This document shows positions 1-8,045 of a DNA stretch of 9,423 bases, in pieces (within the stretch, counting starts at the first letter, position 1; each line of letters starts with the position of its first letter). The stretch spans positions 1-9,423 of the forward strand of contig JAOAFK010000040.1 of NCBI GenBank assembly GCA_026416315.1. Reading direction: 5' to 3'. Origin of the DNA: Syntrophorhabdaceae bacterium. GTDB taxonomy: Bacteria; Desulfobacterota; Syntrophorhabdia; Syntrophorhabdales; Syntrophorhabdaceae. The notes below the pieces were generated by a model. That model had not been told where the DNA came from. It did not search any database and was given only the letters and a program-made list of their open reading frames with translations. Both the position numbers and the translations under genes were made by a program.

Positions 1-2037
1 GTCCTTTTTGAAAAACTTGCAGCCTCCCTTAATCTGAAATTCATTACAAAAAGCACCCTCATAATGATAAATAAATATATATGGCTTTATCTAAAGGCCC
101 TTGAGCTCGACGGAATCTCTGTAGAAAGCTTGAGCGAAAAGACAAGATATATAACAAGTGCATTGAAAATCAGACAATTTTCCATAGACCAGTATGTGGA
201 CATATTCAAATTTATTTCAAAGGGCATTCAGGACATCATCCACGACTATTACATAGATGTCCATGGGATAAACCTTCCCATCATAATAAGGCAGATCATA
301 GAAAAAGACATAAAAAAACAATGGTTTGCCCAACATCAGAATATAGAAGAGGTCATTTACCAGCAATCAGAAAATCTGCTCCGTGCCCTTGTTTCTTCGG
401 GTTTTGGATTACAGATTTTCGATAATCTCATAAACACCATAATAAGAAACTTAAGTGCAGAATTGGAACGATTCAAAGATAATAAAGAGATCTTGAACCT
501 TGTCATGAGATACATCCCTGAACTCGCCATATCACCCATAAACAAAAGGGATAAAAATACAGATAACCCCATACTTATAGGGAATAAAGGATATTTCTTG
601 AAGGTACTTTCATCTTTTGAATTTCCTGTGCCACCTGGATTTATTATCACCACAGAGGTATTCAGGGGATATGACGCCGTAATTGGTTACAAATACATAT
701 TTAAAGATTTAAGCTACAGAATATCTAACGAACTTTTAAGGTTGGAGAAGATAACAGGATTGAAATATGGAAATCCATCAAATCCACTACTTCTGTCTGT
801 TAGAAGCGGTGCAACCATCTCACTGCCAGGGATGATGAGCTCTTTTTTAAATGTAGGCATTAACGAAAAGATCGCCGATGGCTTAAGCAAAAAACCAAAA
901 TTCGAGTGGGCAGCATGGGACTCATACAGGAGATTTATCCAGGCATGGGGTATGTTCAATGGTTTAGACAGAGATATCTTTGATATGGTAATGGTGCAGT
1001 TTAAAGAGCATTATAACATTTCAAGAAAGATACAGTTCACGCCAGAACAGATGAGGGAAATAGCCATTGCTTACAGGGAGATCCTTAACAGAAACGGTGT
1101 GTTTCTCCCTGATGACCCGTACAAACAGCTTGAGCAGGCTATACTACAAGTTTTCGCATCTTGGCATTCTGAAAGGGCAAGACTGTACAGGCAGCAGATG
1201 GGTGTATCCGATGATTGGGGCACAGCGGTCATCGTCCAGAAGATGGTATTTGGAAACCTCGACAACAGTTCTGGCTCCGGTGTGATCTTCACAAGGGATC
1301 CAAAGGCCATGTCTTCTCAGGTTTCATTATATGGTGATTTTATTTTCGGGGTTCAGGGAGACGATATCGTTTCAGGCCTTGTTGAAACCTATCCCATCTC
1401 AGAAAAACAGAGAATAGCGGAAAAAAGAGAATCACCCATTTCCCTTGAAAAGGATTTCCCAGAGATATATAGAGAGCTTCTTGTTATTTCTGAAAAACTC
1501 ATATATGAAAAGGGATTTAACCACCAGGAGATTGAGTTTACATTTGAAAACCCTACAAAGAATGGACTTTATATCCTTCAGACAAGGGATATGGCCCAGA
1601 GGGTGAAAAAGGCATTAAGCAAATTCAAACCAACGGAAGACCTGAAAAAATCTTATTTAGGTGCTGGCATTGGTATAGCAGGGGGTGCTCTATCGGGCAG
1701 AGCAGTGTTCAACAAAAACGATATCGAAAAATATAGAATACAAGACCCGAAAACACCGCTCATACTTTTAAGGCCAGATACAGTCCCTGATGATGTGGGC
1801 ATTATACTCAAAGTAGATGGGCTTTTAACCTCAAGGGGAGGCAGCACCTCCCATGCAGCAGTCACTGTTCCACAGCTCAACAAAGTCGGGGTTGTTGGTT
1901 TTACAAAACTAAAGGTTTACGAAGATGAAGGTTACGGCATGGTAGAGGGGCATATAATAAAAAGCGGTGATTTTATAAGTATTGACGGCTACAGTGGATC
2001 AATATATATAGGTGCCCATGAAGTTATACCTGAATAA
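1..2037 (+). CDS. PEP synthase / pyruvate,phosphate dikinase-like protein without the C-terminal PEP/pyruvate domain (5' end outside window)
   Basis: The frame is open from base 1. The first in-window ATG (base 64) has no Shine-Dalgarno sequence, so the true start is probably upstream. Residues are numbered from that ATG (657 aa). Residues 1-165 are a mostly helical extension I do not recognise. Residues 170-510 match the PPDK ATP-grasp domain: GNKG (K175), PVPPGF at 188-193, SVRSGA (R247), DSYRRFIQ at 286-293, WGTAV at 385-389, TRDP at 410-413, IEFT (E491) and LQTR (Q506). Residues 535-650 are the swivelling phosphohistidine domain, with RGGSTSHAA and the phosphate-carrying H597. Family knowledge: ATP phosphorylates this histidine, which passes phosphate to pyruvate bound in a C-terminal TIM barrel. 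Here the protein stops just after the GD-x-ISIDG-x-SG end of the His domain, so the barrel of about 340 residues is missing. The acceptor is therefore unknown. A terminator follows directly, arguing against a simple frameshift. The domain assignment is sure; the substrate is not. Confidence 0.85.
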   Translation, partial: VLFEKLAASLNLKFITKSTLIMINKYIWLYLKALELDGISVESLSEKTRYITSALKIRQFSIDQYVDIFKFISKGIQDIIHDYYIDVHGINLPIIIRQIIEKDIKKQWFAQHQNIEEVIYQQSENLLRALVSSGFGLQIFDNLINTIIRNLSAELERFKDNKEILNLVMRYIPELAISPINKRDKNTDNPILIGNKGYFLKVLSSFEFPVPPGFIITTEVFRGYDAVIGYKYIFKDLSYRISNELLRLEKITGLKYGNPSNPLLLSVRSGATISLPGMMSSFLNVGINEKIADGLSKKPKFEWAAWDSYRRFIQAWGMFNGLDRDIFDMVMVQFKEHYNISRKIQFTPEQMREIAIAYREILNRNGVFLPDDPYKQLEQAILQVFASWHSERARLYRQQMGVSDDWGTAVIVQKMVFGNLDNSSGSGVIFTRDPKAMSSQVSLYGDFIFGVQGDDIVSGLVETYPISEKQRIAEKRESPISLEKDFPEIYRELLVISEKLIYEKGFNHQEIEFTFENPTKNGLYILQTRDMAQRVKKALSKFKPTEDLKKSYLGAGIGIAGGALSGRAVFNKNDIEKYRIQDPKTPLILLRPDTVPDDVGIILKVDGLLTSRGGSTSHAAVTVPQLNKVGVVGFTKLKVYEDEGYGMVEGHIIKSGDFISIDGYSGSIYIGAHEVIPE

Positions 2038-2055
2038 AAACAATTTAGGTTTTTT
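2028..2055 (+). terminator. Rho-independent terminator of the dikinase-like gene
   Basis: ACCTGAAT (2028-2035) pairs with ATTTAGGT (2043-2050) as an 8-bp stem with one G-U wobble and a 7-base loop (AAAAACA), followed at once by TTTTT. The stem begins inside the last sense codons and includes the first base of the stop codon. Read from the minus strand, the same hairpin has an A-C mismatch and no U-tract. It is therefore a poor terminator for the converging coaX transcript. Confidence 0.6.
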
Positions 2056-2836
2056 ATTTGAATTTATGATGGTCCTTATTTTTTTCGTATAGGATCTTCA
2101 AGCCTTTCAGGGTTAGAAATTCATCTATCTCGTTTATGGTCTCAGAGTTCTTAAATATTAGACTTGAAAGACCACCAGTTGCTATTACATATGGGTCTGT
2201 TTTCACCTCCTGTTTCATCTTTTTCACAACACCATCTACAAGACTTGAATATCCATAAATGATGCCGGCCTGCATCGCATGGACTGTTTGTTTTCCTATT
2301 ATACTTTTAGGTTTAACCAGTTCCACCCTTGGCAATTTTGATGCCCTCTCAAAGAGTGCCTCAAGGGAGATCATAATCCCCGGCACTATGGCACCACCCA
2401 CATATTCACCCTTTTCTGTTATATAATCAAAGGTGGTGGCTGTTCCAAAATCTACTATGATAAGAGCCCTTTTGTGTTTATCATAACCTGCTACTGCATT
2501 TACAATCCTGTCTGCACCAAGTTCAGACGGATTTTCATATAATATGGGCATCCCTGTCTTAATACCGGGTTCAACAATAATGGGTTTTATCCCTATATAT
2601 TTTCTACATAGTATCTCAAAAGGGATAAGAAGGGGTGGTACCACACATGATATGATTGCACTGTCTATCTCGTTTAACCTAATCTTTTCAATGTAGAGCA
2701 AACTATTTATTAATATTGCATATTCATCTACGGTCTTTTGTATGGCGGTACTTAATCTCCAGTGATTGATAAGCTCACTATTGTTGTATACCCCGAAAAC
2801 AATATTTGTGTTACCAATATCGATTACAAGAAGCAT
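2054..2836 (-). CDS. coaX: Type III pantothenate kinase
   Basis: Phosphorylates pantothenate with ATP, the first step of coenzyme A synthesis, in the cytosol. The 260-residue product has the usual length and the ASKHA-fold signatures: phosphate-binding DIGNT at residues 6-10, PSELGADR at 103-110 (D109 is the expected catalytic base), IVDFGTATT at 127-135 (D129 is expected at the monovalent cation site), GGAIVPG at 147-153 and ATGG at 219-222. Type III enzymes are known to need K+ or NH4+ and to escape CoA feedback inhibition. I chose ATG 2836 over an in-frame GTG at 2842, because the Shine-Dalgarno-like GGGGGGTGA run immediately precedes that ATG and would itself contain the GTG. It is the last gene of the minus-strand run, 16 bases after the birA stop. 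CoaX and BirA are often neighbours. Its stop faces the dikinase-like gene with only 16 bases between the stops. Confidence 0.95.
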   Translation of the reverse strand: MLLVIDIGNTNIVFGVYNNSELINHWRLSTAIQKTVDEYAILINSLLYIEKIRLNEIDSAIISCVVPPLLIPFEILCRKYIGIKPIIVEPGIKTGMPILYENPSELGADRIVNAVAGYDKHKRALIIVDFGTATTFDYITEKGEYVGGAIVPGIMISLEALFERASKLPRVELVKPKSIIGKQTVHAMQAGIIYGYSSLVDGVVKKMKQEVKTDPYVIATGGLSSLIFKNSETINEIDEFLTLKGLKILYEKNKDHHKFK

Positions 2837-2838
2837 TT

Positions 2839-2847
2839 TCACCCCCC
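2839..2847 (-). promoter_or_regulatory. Ribosome binding site deciding the coaX start
   Basis: On the minus strand GGGGGGTGA is followed by AA and then ATG at 2836. It matches the anti-Shine-Dalgarno complement GGAGGTGA with one mismatch. It overlaps the alternative GTG start at 2842, which makes that start unlikely. Confidence 0.6.
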
Positions 2848-2852
2848 ATATC

Positions 2853-3818
2853 TTAAAATGTTGTGTCCCCGGCTATAATCCTTATTGTATTCCCTCCAAT
2901 ATTTAAAAGAAGTGCACCTGTTGAGTCAATGCCTTCTGAAATACCCTTTAAAATCTCACCCATCTGATTCACCTCAATGTATTTTCCGTTTATTTTAGCC
3001 TTTTGTTCCCAGATTCTACAGATTTCACTGCCACCTGATGCCTTGAATATCTCGTAATATTTTTCAAAATTATTAAGCATCAGGCCACAGAGATAGGAGC
3101 GGTCAAAAACCTTTTTTGTTTCCATATAAAGGGATGTTGCCTTAGCTTTTATTTCATCAGTAAGATCCTTTTCTTCCATATTTACATTCAATCCTATACC
3201 TGAAATTACAAACTTAACCATATCTGTTTCCGCAGATACCTCAAGGAGGGTGCCGCACACTTTTTTACCATTTAAAAGCACATCGTTTGGCCATTTGAGC
3301 GCCGGGGTGATACCGGTTATTATTTCTATTGTATCATATACGGCAAGACAAGAGATAAATGTTATGGGATAGATCCTTGATGGTTCAATGGACGGTCTCA
3401 ATATAATAGACATATATATATTTTTCCCATGAGGTGAATGCCAGACCCTGTTTAGCCTTCCCTTTCCAGCTTTCTGGGATTCTGCTATGATACATGTACC
3501 TTCAGGTTTACCAGCAAGGGCAAGGCTAAAGGCCAGTGTATTTGTGGAATCAATGGTGTTTTTATAAACGATTTCTTTACCGATTATGTTTGTTTTTAGA
3601 AATCTCTCGATCTCCCAGGGAAATGGTGTTTCTGGAGTTTTTTCAAGCATATATCCTTTGCCTTTCAAAGTATTTATTTTGTATCCGTTTTTTTCAAGAT
3701 TTTTCATATATTTCCATACAGCGGTTCTTGATATACCTAATCTTTCTGAAATATAATCACCCGAGACATATCCTTTATGTTCTCTCAATATACCAATGAT
3801 TTTTGCTAAATTATCCAT
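2853..3818 (-). CDS. birA: Bifunctional biotin-[acetyl-CoA carboxylase] ligase / biotin repressor
   Basis: Activates biotin to biotinyl-5'-AMP and attaches it to the biotin carrier lysine of carboxylases. The N-terminal DNA-binding domain suggests it also represses biotin genes. Residues 5-60 form a winged helix-turn-helix (GISRTAVWKYMKNLEKNGY at 28-46). The catalytic domain covers about 80-270: the ST motif at 91-92, biotin-binding loop GKGRLNRVW at 118-126 followed by HSPHGKNIYMS, KWPND at 175-179, and K186 in GKKVCG, which aligns with E. coli K183. A small SH3-like C-terminal domain covers about 275-321 (EGIDSTGALLL). The length of 321 aa is standard. The biotin loop differs slightly from the common GRGRxGRxW: R is K at 119 and the second G is N at 124. 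The start ATG lies inside the end of the EF-G gene (8-base overlap) and has AGGA six bases upstream, suggesting translational coupling. I see no biotin operator palindrome in the window. Confidence 0.95.
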   Translation of the reverse strand: MDNLAKIIGILREHKGYVSGDYISERLGISRTAVWKYMKNLEKNGYKINTLKGKGYMLEKTPETPFPWEIERFLKTNIIGKEIVYKNTIDSTNTLAFSLALAGKPEGTCIIAESQKAGKGRLNRVWHSPHGKNIYMSIILRPSIEPSRIYPITFISCLAVYDTIEIITGITPALKWPNDVLLNGKKVCGTLLEVSAETDMVKFVISGIGLNVNMEEKDLTDEIKAKATSLYMETKKVFDRSYLCGLMLNNFEKYYEIFKASGGSEICRIWEQKAKINGKYIEVNQMGEILKGISEGIDSTGALLLNIGGNTIRIIAGDTTF

Positions 3819-5859
3819 TTTCTATCCTGTCATAGTGAGAGAAAAACATGGTAAACGATGCCCTTCCCTGAGAAAGGGAACGCACATCAGTAGAATATCC
3901 GAACATGTTTGTAAGGGGGGCATGGGCATTTATAACTGTAATCTTTTCCTTTGTTATAAGGCTCAATATCTGGCATTTCCTCGCATTTAGATCGCTAATT
4001 ATATCTCCTAAAAATTCATTCGGTGTTGTAACAGTAAGGGACATAACAGGGACAAGGAGCACTGGCGATGCCTCAGCGCATCCTTTTCTGAACGCCTCAT
4101 ATGCAGCCATCTTTAATGTGAGACGGGCAAAATCAGGGCTGCTGAATGATGCATCTTTTATAGTCACATTTATATCTGTTATGGGAAAGCCTTTTAAAAT
4201 CCCAATGTTCGATGCCTCAATAATACCTTCTTCGATGGCATCTCTATATGGGTAAGCAATATGTTCCTCGGAAATATTGGATGTAATAATAATACCATCA
4301 CCTCGTATGCCAGGAGAAATATTTAGAGAAACATACCCCTTATGATTTATATTGTTTATAGCCTTTTCAAAAGTATGTTCTATCTGGACTGTCTTTTCGA
4401 TGGTCTCTTTATAGACAACCTGAGGTTTACCCACATGGATATCAATACCGAAATCATCTTTAATCCTTCTTGCAATTACATCAAGGTGGAGCTCACCCAT
4501 GCCGGACACAACAGTCTGATATGAATCTTCATCTGTTTTTAACACAAAGGTGGGGTCTTCTTCGGAGATCTTCTTTAGGGCAAGCATGAGTTTATCCTGA
4601 TCCACATTCCTTTTGGGTTCAATGGCAATGGAAATAACAGGTTGATAGATATCTATGGGTTCTAAAAGGATGGGCCTTGTCTTTACAAGGCTGTGGCCTG
4701 TGGAGGTCTCTTTTAATCCCACTATCCCCACTATTGCCCCAACAGAAGCCTCATCTATCCTTTCCCTGTGATTGGCATGTATCCTGTATATCCTCGAAAT
4801 CTTCTCCTTTTTATTGAGATTTACATTATAGACATCATCCCCCACCTTTATCTCGCCAGAATATATCCTGATATAAACGAGTTTTCTTCCCTCGTCCATA
4901 ACCACCTTAAATGCAAGGGCTGAAAAATCTTCTGTACTTTTGGCCTCCCTTATCTCCTCTTCACCCGTTTCTGGATTCTTCCCTTTTACAGGTGGAATAT
5001 CAAGGGGTGATGGTAGATAATTAACAACTGCATCAAGTAAGGGCTGTATACCCTTGTTACGCAGTGCTGCACCCCCCAAAACAGGCACGCACTTCATGGC
5101 AATGGTGTTTTCTCTTATTATCTTGTGTATTAAATCCTCATCAATATCCGCGCCACCGAGATATAATTCCATAAATGTGTCATCAAGGAGGGATAGTTTT
5201 TCTAATAGCCTTTCCCTGTACTCTTGAGCAGCCTTTTTGTATATGTCTGGAATACTGATGTATCTGTATGTAGCTCCCATTGTGTCATCGTCCCACACAA
5301 TCCCCTGCATCTTTATTAGATCAATCATACCGAAGAAACCGTCTTCCTCGCCCATGGGTATCTGAATTATTATGGGGTTTGTGGCGAATTTTTCTATCAT
5401 CATATCCACCACATTAAAAAAATTCGCCCCAATTCTATCTAATTTATTGATAAAGGCAATCCTCGGGACTCTATATTTATCTGCCTGATGCCACACTGTT
5501 TCAGACTGGGGCTCAACCCCACCTACACCGCAAAACACAGCTATAACACCGTCAAGGACACGAAGGGAACGTTCTACCTCAATAGTAAAATCCACATGGC
5601 CTGGAGTATCTATGATCTGTATCTCATGGTCTTTCCAGTAACAGGTTGTTACAGCAGATGTGATAGTGATACCCCTCTCCTGTTCCTGGGGGAGATAATC
5701 CATGGTGGCAGTGCCTTCATGAACCTCACCGATTCTATGGGTTTTACCTGTATAATAGAGGATTCTCTCTGTGACTGTAGTCTTTCCTGCATCTATATGG
5801 GCTGCAATACCTATGTTTCTTATCCTTTTTAGTCTCTGGAGTTCTTTTTTCATGGACAT
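3811..5859 (-). CDS. fusA: Elongation factor G family GTPase, probably a specialised (recycling-type) paralogue
   Basis: Ribosomal translocase/recycling GTPase of 682 aa with the five-domain EF-G layout. G1 is AHIDAGKTT at 20-28, switch I has QERGITIT at 60-67, G3 is DTPGH at 84-88 (H88 is the expected catalytic His) and G4 is NKLD at 138-141. G5 reads GAAL where GSAF/GSAL is usual (about 263). Domain II covers about 310-400, domain III about 405-480 (EDPTF, GMGELHLD at 453-460), domain IV about 485-600 and domain V about 605-675 (MFGYSTDVRSLSQGRASFTM). Domain IV lacks the canonical GGRGQYGHV strand-loop: INNINHKGYV stands there at 501-510. The second tip loop (KDASFSSPDFARL, 569-581) is shortened and lacks the tip histidine equivalent to E. 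coli H583. Such losses are typical of recycling-type factors like EF-G2mt. The gene is not beside rpsL, rpsG or tuf, consistent with a second copy. An in-frame TAA 15 bases upstream limits the start to ATG 5859 or 5853, and neither has a Shine-Dalgarno sequence. Confidence 0.9.
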   Translation of the reverse strand: MSMKKELQRLKRIRNIGIAAHIDAGKTTVTERILYYTGKTHRIGEVHEGTATMDYLPQEQERGITITSAVTTCYWKDHEIQIIDTPGHVDFTIEVERSLRVLDGVIAVFCGVGGVEPQSETVWHQADKYRVPRIAFINKLDRIGANFFNVVDMMIEKFATNPIIIQIPMGEEDGFFGMIDLIKMQGIVWDDDTMGATYRYISIPDIYKKAAQEYRERLLEKLSLLDDTFMELYLGGADIDEDLIHKIIRENTIAMKCVPVLGGAALRNKGIQPLLDAVVNYLPSPLDIPPVKGKNPETGEEEIREAKSTEDFSALAFKVVMDEGRKLVYIRIYSGEIKVGDDVYNVNLNKKEKISRIYRIHANHRERIDEASVGAIVGIVGLKETSTGHSLVKTRPILLEPIDIYQPVISIAIEPKRNVDQDKLMLALKKISEEDPTFVLKTDEDSYQTVVSGMGELHLDVIARRIKDDFGIDIHVGKPQVVYKETIEKTVQIEHTFEKAINNINHKGYVSLNISPGIRGDGIIITSNISEEHIAYPYRDAIEEGIIEASNIGILKGFPITDINVTIKDASFSSPDFARLTLKMAAYEAFRKGCAEASPVLLVPVMSLTVTTPNEFLGDIISDLNARKCQILSLITKEKITVINAHAPLTNMFGYSTDVRSLSQGRASFTMFFSHYDRIENG

Positions 5860-5862
5860 AAA

Positions 5863-5892
5863 GATATAGACTGTTTAAGTATGGAAAGTCAA
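5863..5892 (-). promoter_or_regulatory. Possible internal promoter before the EF-G gene
   Basis: On the minus strand, TTGACT (5887-5892, 5/6 to -35) and TATATC (5863-5868, 4/6 to -10, lacking the final T) are separated by 18 bases in the 50-base rel to EF-G gap. The -10 ends only three bases before the ATG, so any transcript would be nearly leaderless. The AT-rich context makes a chance match quite possible. Confidence 0.25.
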
Positions 5893-5909
5893 TATTTTAA
5901 GGTGGGTCT

Positions 5910-8045
5910 TTATCCAGTTCCCCTTATCCTCTCCACAGACCGCACACCTTTTATCTTCTGGATGGACTTGATGATCTTCTGAAGTTGTGCCATGTTTGAT
6001 ATTTCGATCTCATACACACCGATAGCAGTTCTGTCAGGGTGCGTTAATGCATTGGCACTTAATATGTTTATCTTATTAGATGACATGGTAGTACTTATAT
6101 CAGACAGTAGTCCCTTTCTGTCCTCACCCACTATTTTAAGCTTCACAGGATAAGTGAGGTTTTTATTGAGTTCCCATGAGACCTCCACCCTTCTCTTTTC
6201 GTCATAGGTATGGACATTAGGACAATCCTCCACATGGATTGTAAGACCCCTGCCCCTTGTGATAAAACCAAAGATTTTGTCCCCTGGTATAGGGTTGCAA
6301 CATTTTGCAAATTTTACGACAAGACCATCTATGCCTTTAATCTTTATGGCGGTGTCTTTTGGCTTTGTTATGCTTTTTAAAATCTGCTTTATCTTACCAG
6401 GTTTTGATTCTTCTGGCACATATTTTCCTATGATCTGCAATGGTGTATGGATTCCATATCCCACATCGGCAAATAGGTCTTCAATGGTGTTATAACTGAA
6501 CTCTTTTGCAAGGGATTCCAACTCACCTGATCTCAACATCTTGGTAAAGCTCAAATCATATTTGGCCATCTCTTTTTCTAATAACATTTTACCGAGTTCA
6601 ATGCTCTTTTCCCTCTGTTCTGTCTTTATCCACTGTCTTATCTTTGTCTTTGCCCGTGAAGTCTTAACAAAATTTAGCCAGTCTTTACTTGGTCTATGGG
6701 AAGGGCTTGTCTGGATCTCAACAATATCACCGCTTTTTAATTCATATTTAAGGGGGACCATCTTACCATTTACCTTTGCACCTACACAGGTATGGCCAAG
6801 CTGTGTGTGAATTGCATAAGCAAAATCAACAGGCGTCGAACCTCTTGGTAATTCCTTCACATCACCCTTGGGTGTGAAAACATAAATGTCGTCAGGGAAC
6901 AGGTCTATTTTGAATATCTCAAGAAATTCTTTATCATCCTTTAGTTCCTGCTGCCATTCTATAACTCTTCTTAACCACTGAAATATTTTATCCTCTTTTG
7001 CATCAAAGATCTTCCCTTCTTTATATTTCCAGTGGGCAGCAATACCTTCCTCGGCTATTTTGTGCATTTCGTGTGTTCTAATCTGGATCTCCATCTTTTC
7101 TCCATAAGGACCTACAACCTTTGTATGGAGGGATTGGTACATATTGGCCTTGGGAAGGGCTATATGGTCGCTGAATTTGCCAGGAATGGGTTTAAAGAAC
7201 GAATGTATATAGCCTAATGCCTCATAACACTCTTTTACTGTATTAACAATGACCCTAAAGGCGGTTAAGTCATATATTTCATCTACATCAATACCTTCTG
7301 TTACCATCTTTCTGTATATGCTGTAATATCTCTTTGCCCTGCCTGAAACCTCTGCATTGATCCCTTCTTCAGCAAGTCTTTTCTTTATGATATCGATCAC
7401 CTCATTTATGTACTGTTCCCTCTCCTTTCTCTTTTTCACAAGCTTTTGGGCGATGAGATTATATTCAAAGGGCTTTAAGTATTTAAAGGCTATGTCCTCT
7501 AATTCCCCCTTTATCCATTCTATACCGAGCCTGTGGGCAAGGGGAGCATATATTTCAAGGGTCTCCTTTGCAATTTCAAGTTGTTTTTCTTCCGAGAGAA
7601 AATGGAGGGTCTGCATATTGTGATATCTATCAGCGAGTTTTATAAGAATGACCCTGATATCCTTACTCATGGCAAGGATCATCTTTCTAATATTTTCTGC
7701 CTTTGAATCAACACCTGATTTCATCTGGATCTTACTTATCTTTGTAACGCCGTCAACGATTTCAGCGATCTCTTTTCCAAAGTATCTCTCAATCTCTTCT
7801 TTACTCACATATGAATCTTCTATGGTATCATGAAGAAGACCCGATATAATGCTTGGGACATCAAGGTTCATCTTTGTAAGGGTGTAGGCAACTTCAAGGG
7901 GATGAAGCAGATAAGGTTCTCCTGACAGACGTACCTGACCTTTATGTGCCTGGGCAGAAAAAATGTATGCCTTTCTTAATAATTCAAGGTCTGCTTCAGG
8001 ATTGTATTTTGTTATCTCCTCTATTATATCGTTAAACCTTACCAT
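5910..8045 (-). CDS. relA: Bifunctional (p)ppGpp synthetase/hydrolase, Rel/SpoT family
   Basis: Long RSH protein that makes (p)ppGpp from ATP and GDP/GTP and degrades it; the stringent-response enzyme, acting on or near the ribosome. The 711-residue product is of usual length. The hydrolase HD domain (about 25-190) keeps H48, H72-D73 (LLHDTIED) and D139 (KLADRYHNM). The synthetase domain (about 230-345) has GRAKRYYSIYRKM at 235-247, D259, NMYQSLHT at 301-308, EIQIRT with E319, and HWKYKEG at 338-344. TGS covers about 386-446 (DDIYVFTPKGD), a zinc-finger-like region has C582, C583, H604 and C608, and ACT covers about 633-706. The synthetase switch motif reads KFSD (290-293) rather than bifunctional RxKD or synthetase-only ExDD. 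The HD residues argue for an active hydrolase. The reading frame extends 23 codons upstream to 8114, but MVRFNDIIEEI at 8045 is the usual family start; its Shine-Dalgarno (GGGCGA) is weak. The start overlaps the cyclase gene end by 14 bases, so the two are probably translationally coupled. Confidence 0.95.
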   Translation of the reverse strand: MVRFNDIIEEITKYNPEADLELLRKAYIFSAQAHKGQVRLSGEPYLLHPLEVAYTLTKMNLDVPSIISGLLHDTIEDSYVSKEEIERYFGKEIAEIVDGVTKISKIQMKSGVDSKAENIRKMILAMSKDIRVILIKLADRYHNMQTLHFLSEEKQLEIAKETLEIYAPLAHRLGIEWIKGELEDIAFKYLKPFEYNLIAQKLVKKRKEREQYINEVIDIIKKRLAEEGINAEVSGRAKRYYSIYRKMVTEGIDVDEIYDLTAFRVIVNTVKECYEALGYIHSFFKPIPGKFSDHIALPKANMYQSLHTKVVGPYGEKMEIQIRTHEMHKIAEEGIAAHWKYKEGKIFDAKEDKIFQWLRRVIEWQQELKDDKEFLEIFKIDLFPDDIYVFTPKGDVKELPRGSTPVDFAYAIHTQLGHTCVGAKVNGKMVPLKYELKSGDIVEIQTSPSHRPSKDWLNFVKTSRAKTKIRQWIKTEQREKSIELGKMLLEKEMAKYDLSFTKMLRSGELESLAKEFSYNTIEDLFADVGYGIHTPLQIIGKYVPEESKPGKIKQILKSITKPKDTAIKIKGIDGLVVKFAKCCNPIPGDKIFGFITRGRGLTIHVEDCPNVHTYDEKRRVEVSWELNKNLTYPVKLKIVGEDRKGLLSDISTTMSSNKINILSANALTHPDRTAIGVYEIEISNMAQLQKIIKSIQKIKGVRSVERIRGTG

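Noticed and set aside
64..66. ATG at base 64 as the start of the dikinase-like protein
   Set aside because: The frame is open all the way to base 1 and no Shine-Dalgarno precedes this ATG, so it is more likely an internal Met of a longer protein.
357..653. 98-codon minus-strand reading frame inside the dikinase-like gene
   Set aside because: The sense frame carries clear conserved domain sequence; the antisense product looks like nothing known and has no promoter or Shine-Dalgarno.
2028..2055. Bidirectional terminator shared by the converging genes
   Set aside because: Only the plus-strand reading gives a hairpin followed by a T-tract. In the minus direction the stem gains an A-C mismatch and is followed by ATAAC, so I call it for the plus strand only.
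3905..4255. 116-codon plus-strand reading frame opposite the EF-G gene
   Set aside because: It is antisense to well-conserved EF-G domains IV-V, has no recognisable protein features and no credible start context. It is a shadow frame.
5488..5832. 114-codon plus-strand reading frame opposite the EF-G G domain
   Set aside because: It lies entirely opposite the GTPase motifs G1-G4. The amino-acid pattern reflects constraint on the other strand.
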